This document shows, one piece after another, positions 1 to 6,747 of a DNA stretch of 6,794 nt. The DNA lies in the NCBI GenBank assembly GCA_946619625.1, contig CAMOMF010000009.1, forward strand, positions 1 to 6,794, written 5' to 3'. The translations under genes were made by a program, and so were the position numbers. Under the pieces are notes generated by a model that worked only from the letters and a program-made list of their open reading frames with translations, had not been told where the DNA came from and did not search any database. Each line of letters opens with the position of its first letter. The first letter of the stretch is position 1. The DNA is from an uncultured Bacteroidales bacterium. GTDB taxonomy: Bacteria > Bacteroidota > Bacteroidia > Bacteroidales > Paludibacteraceae.

Positions 1-858
1 GGAGAGTCCTTCGTGGTTGCTGGAAAGCAGCAGCTCGGAGGGATTGGTGACCTCGCGCAATCCATCGTGCTGCATCTCGTAAATGCCCAGTTCGGAGGTG
101 CTGCCAAAGCGGTTTTTCTGGGCCCGGAGAATGCGGTACATGTGGTGCTGGTCGCCCTCAAACTGCAGTACGGTGTCCACGATATGTTCCAAGACCTTAG
201 GTCCCGCCAGTGCCCCTTCTTTGGTGATATGCCCGACGATGAGGAAGGGCACGTTGTTTTCCTTGGCGTACTTGAGCAGCATGGCGGCGCATTCTCGCAC
301 CTGACTAAGACTGCCGATAGACGATTCAACCGTTTCTGTACCAATGGTTTGTATGGAGTCGATAACGACCACTTCGGGTTTGAGGTCACTCACGTGCTGC
401 AAGATACGTTCGAGGGACGTCTCGCTGACGATGTACAGGTTTTCGGGTTTTCCCGCCAGCCGCTCGGCGCGCATCTTCAGTTGGCTGACGGACTCTTCCC
501 CTGAAGCATAAAGTGTCTGTTTGTCGCCCAACTGCATGAGCACTTGCAGCGCCAGCGTGGACTTGCCGATGCCGGGTTCTCCGCCCAACAATACGAGACT
601 GCCGGGGACCAGTCCGCCGCCCAGCACACGATTGAACTCGCCGTTGTGCATGTCTATACGGACATCCTCTTGTGTGTCCACTTCGTGCAGTCGTCTGGGA
701 GTGTTGTCACCGGTAGAACGAAGAACCTTGCTGCCGGCAATATGTTCGCTGACCTCCTCGCGATATGTGCCCCACTCGCCGCAGACAGGACAGCGTCCCA
801 ACTGTTTGGGCGCGCGTGCTCCGCAACTTTGACACACGTATTCAATCGTCTGTTTCAT
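1..858 (-). CDS. radA: DNA repair protein RadA (Sms), 3' end cut by the window edge
   Basis: RadA is a RecA-like hexameric ATPase that helps process recombination intermediates by extending branch migration at strand-exchange junctions in the cytoplasm. The visible 286 residues begin with a four-cysteine zinc finger (C9, C12, C23, C26). The ATPase core follows, with Walker A GEPGIGKS at 93-100 and a Walker B-like strand VVVID at 163-167. The RadA-specific KNRFG motif is at 248-252. RadA proteins are usually about 450-460 residues, so the C-terminal third, the Lon-like domain, is missing because the sequence ends in frame at base 1. That is an edge effect, not a broken gene. The ATG at 858 is chosen because the zinc finger starts nine residues later, and it lies 9 bases after the rnz stop codon. 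The gene therefore probably ends the dnaN-exonuclease-rnz-radA transcription unit seen here. No Shine-Dalgarno sequence is visible (ATACAGCCT precedes the ATG). Identification is very secure. Confidence 0.97.
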   Translation of the reverse strand, partial: MKQTIEYVCQSCGARAPKQLGRCPVCGEWGTYREEVSEHIAGSKVLRSTGDNTPRRLHEVDTQEDVRIDMHNGEFNRVLGGGLVPGSLVLLGGEPGIGKSTLALQVLMQLGDKQTLYASGEESVSQLKMRAERLAGKPENLYIVSETSLERILQHVSDLKPEVVVIDSIQTIGTETVESSIGSLSQVRECAAMLLKYAKENNVPFLIVGHITKEGALAGPKVLEHIVDTVLQFEGDQHHMYRILRAQKNRFGSTSELGIYEMQHDGLREVTNPSELLLSSNHEGLS

Positions 859-867
859 AGGCTGTAT

Positions 868-1782
868 TTAGCTGAAATCAAACACCTTGCGGTCCTCCGC
901 CAATTCAACGTTCGGGAAGACGGCTTTGGCCTCAGTAAGGAAAAGACTTAGGTCTGTCACCCGAGCGGAAAAATGTCCGATGATTAACTTGCCTACTCCG
1001 GCTTTGGCTGCTATTTTTGCAGCTTGCTCCGCCGTAGAGTGTTGAAAACGCCGGGCAGCATCGGCATGCTCGTTCAAGTAGGTCGATTCGTGGAAAAGCA
1101 CATCCACCCCTTGTATCTGTGGCACGATGGCAGGCTTGTAGCCTGTGTCGGAACAGTAAGCGTAACGGAAGGGTTTCTCGGGGGACAGAGTCAGTTCGGA
1201 GTTGGGGACAGTGTGCCCGTCAAGGGTGACCCAATCCCCGCCCGCTTTGATGGCGGGAATGGCAGAGAAAGGAATGTTGTATTGCTCGATTTTCTCCTTC
1301 ACGATGTGCGGCTCTTTCTGTATTTCCTCGAAGAGGAATCCGCATGTGGGGACACTATGTCGCAGGGGGATGGTAGTGACTTGTACTGTCCTGTCGCGGA
1401 AGATGACGTCCCTTTTTCGCGGGTCGATGGGGTGAAAAATGATTTGGAAAGGGCAGTCGGAGCAGTGGTAGTCGAGTAGGGGCCGCATGAGACGTTCCAA
1501 GTCCTTGTGGGCATAGATGTGCAGGTCTTGCGTCCTGTTCATCATTGACCAAGTGGAAATCAGTCCCAACAAACCGAAACAGTGGTCGCCGTGCAGGTGA
1601 GAGATGAAGACGGAATATAGTCTGGAGGTGTGGAGCATCATCCGGCGCAAGGTGATTTGTACGCCCTCACCGCAGTCGATGAGAAACAGCTTCTCGCCCA
1701 ACTGCAAGATTTGTCCGGACGGGTTGTTCTTGACCGTCGGGATGGCACTGCCACAGCCTAATATGGTTAAACTCCGATTCAT
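868..1782 (-). CDS. rnz: Ribonuclease Z (short ElaC-type tRNA 3' endonuclease)
   Basis: RNase Z cuts precursor tRNAs just after the discriminator base to release the 3' trailer, preparing them for CCA addition. It is a zinc-dependent enzyme of the metallo-beta-lactamase fold that works as a dimer. The 304 residues match the usual length of the short bacterial form. The N-terminal strand LTILGCGSA (5-13) is followed by the zinc motif HLHGDH at 62-67, with D66 as the expected proton-transfer residue. The remaining metal ligands are H142, D212 (SDTG) and H270 (GHFS). The HST motif is at 248-250. The stretch between H142 and D212, roughly 150-195, is where the family has its flexible tRNA-binding arm. 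The open frame extends upstream to an ATG at 1815, but that start would overlap the preceding gene and add a tail atypical of the family. The ATG at 1782, 4 bases after the upstream stop, is preferred. The tight spacing suggests co-translation with the exonuclease gene. Confidence 0.96.
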   Translation of the reverse strand: MNRSLTILGCGSAIPTVKNNPSGQILQLGEKLFLIDCGEGVQITLRRMMLHTSRLYSVFISHLHGDHCFGLLGLISTWSMMNRTQDLHIYAHKDLERLMRPLLDYHCSDCPFQIIFHPIDPRKRDVIFRDRTVQVTTIPLRHSVPTCGFLFEEIQKEPHIVKEKIEQYNIPFSAIPAIKAGGDWVTLDGHTVPNSELTLSPEKPFRYAYCSDTGYKPAIVPQIQGVDVLFHESTYLNEHADAARRFQHSTAEQAAKIAAKAGVGKLIIGHFSARVTDLSLFLTEAKAVFPNVELAEDRKVFDFS

Positions 1783-1786
1783 CTGT

Positions 1787-2656
1787 TTAGAACTGCAACT
1801 CTCCGGGGTTGGCATTCCACGGACGTGCGTCTTTTCTGGATTGGTTTTGGTGGGAAGGAAACTTGTCTTGCAGGCGTTTTAACTTGTTATCCATCCGAAC
1901 ATTTTCCATGACTTGCCTGCAAATGCGTTTGGTGTAGAGGGGGAAGTCGCCTTCCTGAATCCAACTGTTATAACTCGGTTCGCGGCTGAACACCTCTGCC
2001 AGCGTCTTGCCGCGGTGTTTGCCGAAGAGGAAAATCTCGCGTCCGGCAGCGTCGTACCCGATTCGTCCTGCCAGGTCGGCTGTTTTCTGCATGGTGGTAT
2101 ATTCCTCCAATGCCTCAACGGTGACGGGTACATCGGCGTGTTGTTCCAATTGTGCCAACAGCACCTCCCGGGTTGCCTCGGTGTCGGCGTTGGCGCCGTG
2201 TGCCCCCTCCAGGTCTTTGCCGCAGTAATGTTTGTAGGCGGCGGTGAGGTTGCGTGGCGTATGTTTCTGGAAAATGACGAAAGCATCCACAAAATGGTGC
2301 TCCTTGCGCAGGTCCACATCAACACCAGCTCTCAGCAGTTCCTCTTGCAGCATGGGCACATCGAAGTGATTGCTGTTGTATCCAGCCAAGTCGCAGTTCT
2401 CGATAAAAGCCAGTATTTCGGGTGCCAATTGGCTGAAAGCAGGCATGTCTGCCACATCTTCGTTGGTGATATGGTGTACAGCGGTAGCTTCGGCGGGGAT
2501 GGGAATCTGTGGATTGACGCGCCGTGTGAGGCTCTCGGTGTTGCCGTTGGTATATTGTTTGACCAGCGAGATTTCCACGATGCGGTCCGTTGCCACGTTA
2601 ACGCCCGTCGTCTCCAAGTCGAAGAAGACGAGCGGGCGGGTGAGTTGTAGTCTCAT
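1787..2656 (-). CDS. DEDDh 3'-5' exonuclease, DnaQ-like, with C-terminal extension
   Basis: This is a predicted 3'-5' exonuclease of the DnaQ superfamily, related to the proofreading epsilon subunit of DNA polymerase III and to exonuclease X. All catalytic positions are visible: D13 and E15 in FFDLETTG (Exo I), D99 in NHFDVPML (Exo II), and H153 with D158 in HGANADTEAT (Exo III), which gives the DEDDh signature. The nuclease domain covers about 6-175. A second small domain at about 205-250 contains FGKHRGKTLAEV and YNSWIQEGDFPLYTK and resembles the ExoX-like C-terminal module. The last 25 residues are polar and probably disordered. At 289 residues it is longer than E. coli epsilon (about 243) or ExoX (about 220). 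It starts 27 bases after dnaN ends, so clamp and exonuclease are probably co-expressed. Whether it is the replicative proofreader or a separate repair nuclease cannot be decided from sequence. I found no clear clamp-binding QLxLF-type peptide, so no symbol is assigned. Confidence 0.93.
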   Translation of the reverse strand: MRLQLTRPLVFFDLETTGVNVATDRIVEISLVKQYTNGNTESLTRRVNPQIPIPAEATAVHHITNEDVADMPAFSQLAPEILAFIENCDLAGYNSNHFDVPMLQEELLRAGVDVDLRKEHHFVDAFVIFQKHTPRNLTAAYKHYCGKDLEGAHGANADTEATREVLLAQLEQHADVPVTVEALEEYTTMQKTADLAGRIGYDAAGREIFLFGKHRGKTLAEVFSREPSYNSWIQEGDFPLYTKRICRQVMENVRMDNKLKRLQDKFPSHQNQSRKDARPWNANPGELQF

Positions 2657-2683
2657 ATCTCAGGTTTGTGGAGGGGCCGTGGG

Positions 2684-3811
2684 TTAGTCTTGCAACAACA
2701 GCGGCATGAGCAACATCAGCAGGTTCTCGTTCTCGGCGTTCTCCATCGGCAGAATCAGTCCGGCGCGAGCAGGGTCTGCCAACTCAATCATCACCTCGGT
2801 GGAGTCGATGTTGTTGAGCAACTCTATCAGGAACGGTGCCTTGAAACCGATACTCATAGGTACACCTTCGTAACTGCAGCTGAGGGTCTCTTCCGCCGAG
2901 GTGTAGAACGAGATGTCCTGTGCCGAGATGTTCAGGCTGTTGGAGGACAAGGTCAGTTTCAGCAGCGAGGTGCCGGTATGTGCAAACACAGCCACGCGTT
3001 TGCATGCATTGATGAGCATCTGGCGGTCAATAATCACTTTGTTCTGGTTGTTCTGCGGGATGACTCCGTTGTAGTTGGGATAACGTCCGTCAATCAGTCG
3101 GCAAACGATGGTCGTATTGCCAAAAGTGAATCGGGCGTTTTTGGCTCCGAAAACCACCTCCGTCATCACATCGTCTTTGCTGAGCACGTTCTTCAGCAGC
3201 AAAGCGGGTTTCTTGGGCAGGATGAAACTGGCGGGGGCATCGGTGTGCGCCGTCATGTTCGTGTAGCGAACCAAGCGGTGTGCATCGGTGGCGACCAGGG
3301 TGAACTGCTCGGGTGTAAGGTCAAAGAACAGACCGTTCATCACTTGGCGCAACTCGTCGTCTGCAGCGCAGAAGAGGGTCTTATTGATGGCATTGAGCAG
3401 CGTGTTCTCTGCAATCTCAAAATGGTTGCTCTCGCCTGCAATCTCCGGCATTTCGGGAAACTCGTTACCATTGACGCCGATGAATGAATAAGTACCATTG
3501 GCGGAGGTGATGTTCAGTCCGAAATTCTGCTCATCGATGCTGAAAGTGAGCGGTTGCTCCGGGAACTCGCGCAGAGTGCCCAACAGCAGTTTGGCGTCAA
3601 AAGCCACCTTGCCCGCACCCTCGGCGTTCTCTACATCCATAGATGTGCGAATGGCGGTCTCTTCGTCCGAGGCGGATAGGGTCAGCGTCTGTCCTTCCAA
3701 GTCAAACAAGATATTGTCCAAGATGGGCAGTTTATTGTTTTTCGACGCAATGACGCGGCTCACCGATTGGAGCTGCGCAAAAAGAGCTGTACTGGATACG
3801 TTGAATTTCAT
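2684..3811 (-). CDS. dnaN: DNA polymerase III beta subunit (sliding clamp)
   Basis: DnaN forms the dimeric ring that encircles DNA and tethers polymerase III and many repair enzymes. The 375 residues divide into the usual three clamp folds, about 1-125, 126-250 and 251-375. Family landmarks are the N-terminal strand MKFNVSS, the partner-binding pocket motif TDAHRL at 175-180, and IDGRYPNY at 240-247. The C-terminal strand carries MP at 369-370. The protein ends in LLLQD, slightly longer than the E. coli MPMRL terminus. The ATG at 3811 is the only start that gives the conserved N-terminus. The sequence just before it (CACAGACAT) has no Shine-Dalgarno match, as is normal in Bacteroidota. It is the first gene of the left unit and has its own promoter and a hairpin-bearing leader upstream. 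Unlike the layout in many bacteria, no dnaA gene lies next to it in this window. Confidence 0.98.
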   Translation of the reverse strand: MKFNVSSTALFAQLQSVSRVIASKNNKLPILDNILFDLEGQTLTLSASDEETAIRTSMDVENAEGAGKVAFDAKLLLGTLREFPEQPLTFSIDEQNFGLNITSANGTYSFIGVNGNEFPEMPEIAGESNHFEIAENTLLNAINKTLFCAADDELRQVMNGLFFDLTPEQFTLVATDAHRLVRYTNMTAHTDAPASFILPKKPALLLKNVLSKDDVMTEVVFGAKNARFTFGNTTIVCRLIDGRYPNYNGVIPQNNQNKVIIDRQMLINACKRVAVFAHTGTSLLKLTLSSNSLNISAQDISFYTSAEETLSCSYEGVPMSIGFKAPFLIELLNNIDSTEVMIELADPARAGLILPMENAENENLLMLLMPLLLQD

Positions 3812-3843
3812 ATGTCTGTGTTTTATATTTTGCTTTTCGCTGT

Positions 3844-3860
3844 ACCCCTGCTACAGGGGT
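3844..3860 (-). promoter_or_regulatory. Hairpin in the predicted dnaN 5' leader
   Basis: A perfect inverted repeat, ACCCCTG and CAGGGGT, is separated by three bases (3851-3853). In the minus-strand transcript it would form a 7-bp, GC-rich stem with a tight loop. It lies between the predicted transcription start near 3873 and the dnaN ATG at 3811, ending 32 bases before the ATG. No U-run follows on the minus strand and no T-run follows on the plus strand, so it is not a classical intrinsic terminator in either direction. It could stabilise the leader, affect ribosome access or serve as a protein operator. These roles are inference; the inverted repeat is directly seen. Confidence 0.6.
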
Positions 3861-3878
3861 GGCCATAATTTGGGACTG

Positions 3879-3909
3879 CAAAGTTACAACTATTTTTTGA
3901 CATATGCAA
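3879..3909 (-). promoter_or_regulatory. Bacteroidota-type promoter for dnaN
   Basis: On the minus strand, TAACTTTG at 3886-3879 is an exact match to the -7 consensus TAnnTTTG used by the primary sigma factor of Bacteroidota. Twenty bases upstream, TTG at 3909-3907 matches the -33 element (TTTG consensus, here CTTG). The spacer is within the usual 19-21 range and contains an A6 tract. Transcription should start near 3872-3875, giving a leader of about 60 bases before the dnaN ATG. The site lies in the only sizeable gene-free gap of the window and points toward dnaN, which supports the call. Confidence 0.8.
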
Positions 3910-3921
3910 GTCTTTGGGGGT

Positions 3922-3977
3922 AAAAATGCGTTTTTCGTCGTTTTTTAACTGCTTTTTTTGTGCGAATGGCACTTTTT
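3922..3977 (-). promoter_or_regulatory. A-tract region upstream of the dnaN promoter
   Basis: On the minus strand this stretch holds runs of A at 3931-3935 (5), 3941-3946 (6), 3953-3959 (7) and 3973-3977 (5), all upstream of the -33 element. Their centres are about 10.5, 12.5 and 19 bases apart, close to one, one and two helical turns, so the DNA may be intrinsically curved or act as an UP-like element. A T5 tract at 3922-3926 lies closest to the promoter. The rest of the gap between 3910 and the stop codon at 3997 shows no gene and no convincing terminator for the gene to the right, so some read-through into dnaN is possible. Confidence 0.4.
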
Positions 3978-3996
3978 GTGTTTGCGAAAAGGTTTG

Positions 3997-5331
3997 CTAT
4001 GCAAAAGGGGATGGCAGGCAGAAGTGCATCTCCCGTCCGTCGGCAGGGTGTGGGAAGACTATCTCCGCCGCATGAAGCATCAACCTGTCTGCGCCTGATT
4101 CGCCTGTCGTCTCGCCATACAGACGGTCACCGGCGATGGGCGCGTTCAGTCCCAAAGGATGGGCGGCATGTACACGCAACTGGTGAGTACGCCCGGTCAG
4201 GGGAAACAGGTCGGCAAACCACCTGCTGTCTGCTATTCGTCGGCGGAGTACATAGTGTGTGATGGCAGGTTTGCCGTGCTCCATATCTACCATCTGCCGC
4301 GGCCGGTCATATGGGTTGGGTAATAACGGTAACGAGATAGTCCCTTCCGGCTGCAGGTCAATGTTTTCTGTTTTTGCAGCAAGTATGGCTTCATAGCGTT
4401 TGAGGATGTCCCGCCGTTGAAAGCACGACTGCAGTCGTCTGTATGCGTCGGGTGTTTTGGCAAGCACCAACAGTCCGCTGGTGTCTTGATCCAAGCGATG
4501 TGCCGCCTGAACAGGTCTCTCGTCACGTTGGGCACTCAGCCACGATGTGACCGATGGTTCGTCTTGCTTACCGGGTACGGACAATAGTCCTGCAGGTTTG
4601 TTGATGACGATAAGGTACTCATCCTCAAACAGAACGGCTATCTGCCTGCATAGTTCTTCCGCCTGTCTTGCAGCGGGAGTGGATGCCACATCAATGCCTC
4701 GCAGCATGTGTTTTAGAATCGGTACGCAGCGTCCTGAGCATGGCGCATAGAAACAACCCTCTTGTCGCACTTCGGTCCTTGAGGGAGCACCCACCCAGAA
4801 CTCCGCCAAGCAGGCGGGTCGCATGTTGTGTGTCAGCGCATATTGCAGCAATTTGGGTGCGCAACACTCCCCTGCTCCGGAGGGTGGCAGGTGCAGACGT
4901 TCTGTGGTATGTCTGTCTGTGCCGTTGAACCATTCTTCAGCGGGAACAATGGGCTTTTCATCTGCGAAAATATCGGTCAGTGCTTTCGTTTCACCCAGTC
5001 CGTTAGTCAACAGAAAATCTGCGAAGTATTGCCGTTGCAGACGCTGTGAGTCGGCGCGTCCTTTGCCAATGGGCAGTGAGGCAGGAGCATACACGGGCGG
5101 CACAAACCCTTCGTGATAATAACTGCCGTCCAGTTGGGCAGAGAAAGCCGCCATGTATTTGAGTGGGTGACTGTCAGTCGGTTCTACTACCAGCACACCG
5201 AACATTTTCCCTTGGCGGTGAAGTTCGCTTTCGGGGTGAACGCGCATATATTCATGCACTTTCTCAGTCACCTCTTTAGCGGCTTGTTGTGCCAAGGGGT
5301 GAGGAGGTAACATGTATGGCGATTGCATCAT
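3997..5331 (-). CDS. RluA-family RNA pseudouridine synthase with uncharacterised N-terminal region
   Basis: The C-terminal half (about 232-444) is an RluA-type catalytic domain, which converts a uridine in rRNA or tRNA to pseudouridine. It contains the motif HRLDQDTSG at 278-286 with catalytic D281, the conserved tyrosine in KRYEAIL (Y313), and GRTHQLRVH at 380-388. There is no recognisable S4 RNA-binding domain. Instead, residues 1-230 form a separate region with HPLAQQAA (11-18), GKMFGVLVVE (41-50), AAFSAQLDG (61-69) and FVPPVY (76-81), followed by a cysteine-bearing block (C156, C157, C174, C193, C198, C202). I recall similar N-terminal regions in Bacteroidales RluA-like proteins, but know no defined function. 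The open frame runs back to 5475, but that part overlaps the preceding gene and is basic and unlike the family. ATG 5331, 2 bases after the upstream stop, is preferred; ATG 5328 and 5313 also fit. The target uridine is unknown. Confidence 0.9.
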   Translation of the reverse strand: MMQSPYMLPPHPLAQQAAKEVTEKVHEYMRVHPESELHRQGKMFGVLVVEPTDSHPLKYMAAFSAQLDGSYYHEGFVPPVYAPASLPIGKGRADSQRLQRQYFADFLLTNGLGETKALTDIFADEKPIVPAEEWFNGTDRHTTERLHLPPSGAGECCAPKLLQYALTHNMRPACLAEFWVGAPSRTEVRQEGCFYAPCSGRCVPILKHMLRGIDVASTPAARQAEELCRQIAVLFEDEYLIVINKPAGLLSVPGKQDEPSVTSWLSAQRDERPVQAAHRLDQDTSGLLVLAKTPDAYRRLQSCFQRRDILKRYEAILAAKTENIDLQPEGTISLPLLPNPYDRPRQMVDMEHGKPAITHYVLRRRIADSRWFADLFPLTGRTHQLRVHAAHPLGLNAPIAGDRLYGETTGESGADRLMLHAAEIVFPHPADGREMHFCLPSPFA

Positions 5332-5333
5332 GG

Positions 5334-6746
5334 CTACAAATCGAACACCTGACCTCTTACGGGAATCTCCACTCCATGGAAGCCTTCGTTGTGCAGACTC
5401 TCGCGGAGCGATTGTGCCGCTTCGGGTTCCCCGTGAACAATGAACACCTTGCGCACTTTCCGGGCATCCTGACAACGGAAGAAATCGATGATTTCGCTCT
5501 TGTCGGCGTGACCGGAGAACCCGTCTATCTTGGTCACTTTGGCATGGATGGGGTGTACCTCGCCAAAGATGGAAATTTGGCGGAGTCCCGGCTGTTGGAT
5601 ACGTGCACCCAGCGAGTCGGGCGTGCAGTAACCCACTATCAGCACCGTGCAGCGCGGGTCCTCGATATGATTGGCGACATGGTGTTTCACTCGTCCTGCC
5701 TCCAACATTCCCGAGGCGGAGATGATGATGGCGGGTCTGGGGTCGTAGTTCAGTCGTTTGGAGTCTTCCACCGACTGAACATAGGTCAGTGTGGAAAAAC
5801 CAAACGGGTCGGGGTCGGTCTTGAGTGTTTGCTGTACGTCTTCATTCAATTCGGGGATGTTCTCCGAGAAAATCTTCGATGCATTCACAGCCAAAGGAGA
5901 ATCAACATACACATGCACCCGGGTGGGCAGACGGTGAGCGTTGTACAGGTTGTTCAGGGAGTACACGATTTCTTGCGTCCGACCGATGGAAAAAGAGGGA
6001 ATAATCAGTTTGCCTTGTTTCTCCACGCAGGTCTCGTGCACTATTTTCAGCAGTTCCTCCTCGGCATCCGCAGCGACAGGGTGCTCGCGGTCTCCGTATG
6101 TGGACTCAGTAATCAGGTAGTCGCACTGCGGGAACGGCTCGGCATGCCGGATCAGGCGGGCGGAAGGACGACCCAAGTCGCCGGTGAAAGCCAGTCTTAC
6201 CATGCTGCCATCCCGTTTGGTGAGGGTCAGGTTGGCAATGGCTGCACCTAACATATGTCCCGACCGCGTCAATCGCAGAGTGGTGTGTTTGTCCAACCGG
6301 AAATCGGTGTCATAACGCACCGTGCGAAACAACTGCATACAGCGCTCCGCATCCTCGGGCAGGTACAACGGTTCTACCCGCTCGGCTTTGTTGCGTTTCA
6401 CCATTTTCTTGTTGTACGACCTCACATCCGACTCTTGGATATGCGCCGAGTCTGCCAACATTATCCGGCACAGGTCCCGTGTCTGCGGTGTGCACAACAC
6501 CCTGCCGCGAAACCCCTCGCGGTAGATGTACGGAATCAGTCCTGAGTGGTCGATGTGCGCATGCGAGAGTACCAGGTAGTCTATGTCCGAAGGCTGAAAA
6601 CCCAACTCGCGGTTGCGGCTGTCCGTCTCGGGACCTTTGCCCTGATACATACCGCAGTCCAACAGGATACGTAGTCCATCGTCTGTGGTGATCAGGTGCT
6701 TACTGCCCGTCACTTCCCTGGCTGCACCTAAAAACTGTATCTGCAT
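5334..6746 (-). CDS. Beta-CASP metallo-beta-lactamase RNase-like protein
   Basis: This is a predicted zinc-dependent RNA nuclease of the CPSF73/TTHA0252-like beta-CASP group. The 470 residues start with the typical MQIQFLGAAREVTGS-like strand, which fixes the ATG at 6746. Metal ligands are HAHIDH at 62-67, H164 in GHMLG and D190 in FTGDLG. The beta-CASP insert covers about 210-400, with E214 in ITESTYGDR, the SFSIGRTQE segment at 251-259, and ASGMLEAGR at 344-352. The C-terminal RMMBL part contains GFSGHAD (H413) and the final zinc histidine in IVHGE (H438). All expected catalytic residues are present and the length is normal for the single-chain bacterial form without KH domains. The stop codon is 2 bases before the pseudouridine synthase start, so the two are probably translationally coupled. 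Substrate and endo- versus exonuclease activity cannot be told from sequence. The 48 bases upstream show no TAnnTTTG promoter, so the gene may belong to a longer unit beyond the right edge. Confidence 0.94.
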   Translation of the reverse strand: MQIQFLGAAREVTGSKHLITTDDGLRILLDCGMYQGKGPETDSRNRELGFQPSDIDYLVLSHAHIDHSGLIPYIYREGFRGRVLCTPQTRDLCRIMLADSAHIQESDVRSYNKKMVKRNKAERVEPLYLPEDAERCMQLFRTVRYDTDFRLDKHTTLRLTRSGHMLGAAIANLTLTKRDGSMVRLAFTGDLGRPSARLIRHAEPFPQCDYLITESTYGDREHPVAADAEEELLKIVHETCVEKQGKLIIPSFSIGRTQEIVYSLNNLYNAHRLPTRVHVYVDSPLAVNASKIFSENIPELNEDVQQTLKTDPDPFGFSTLTYVQSVEDSKRLNYDPRPAIIISASGMLEAGRVKHHVANHIEDPRCTVLIVGYCTPDSLGARIQQPGLRQISIFGEVHPIHAKVTKIDGFSGHADKSEIIDFFRCQDARKVRKVFIVHGEPEAAQSLRESLHNEGFHGVEIPVRGQVFDL

Positions 6747-6747
6747 G

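Noticed and set aside
1..858. RadA as a truncated pseudogene
   Set aside because: The frame is open to the window edge with intact zinc finger, Walker and KNRFG motifs. The missing C-terminus is due to the window boundary.
1783..1815. Upstream extension of the RNase Z frame to an ATG at 1815
   Set aside because: It overlaps the exonuclease gene and adds 11 residues not seen before the usual N-terminal strand. The ATG at 1782 gives the standard 304-residue protein.
1886..1894. TTATCCATC-like DnaA box near a replication gene
   Set aside because: It is a single imperfect match inside the exonuclease coding sequence, with no cluster of boxes or AT-rich unwinding region.
1913..3487. Two plus-strand open frames (245 and 273 codons) opposite the exonuclease and dnaN
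   Set aside because: No recognisable motifs and no plus-strand promoter. Both overlap well-identified minus-strand genes.
3809..3906. Inverted 8-mers CATATGTC (3809-3816) and GACATATG (3899-3906) around the dnaN leader
   Set aside because: The distal copy lies in the promoter spacer and would not be transcribed, and the shared core is a simple palindrome that recurs easily by chance.
3922..3935. AAAAA-TGCG-TTTTT inverted repeat as a terminator for the pseudouridine synthase gene
   Set aside because: A 5-bp stem made only of A-T pairs is too weak to support a terminator call.
3960..3977. GTGC-loop-GCAC followed by TTTTT on the plus strand, resembling a small terminator
   Set aside because: The stem is only 4 bp and no gene is transcribed toward it on the plus strand. 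On the minus strand it is followed by A residues, not T.
5332..5475. Upstream extension of the pseudouridine synthase frame to an ATG at 5475
   Set aside because: It would overlap the end of the beta-CASP gene by about 140 bases, and the added residues are basic and unlike the family. The double ATG at 5331/5328 fits better.
5289..6251. Long plus-strand open frame (320 codons) opposite the beta-CASP gene
   Set aside because: It lies almost entirely antisense to a gene with a full set of catalytic motifs, has no recognisable domain, and reads as a shadow of codon bias.
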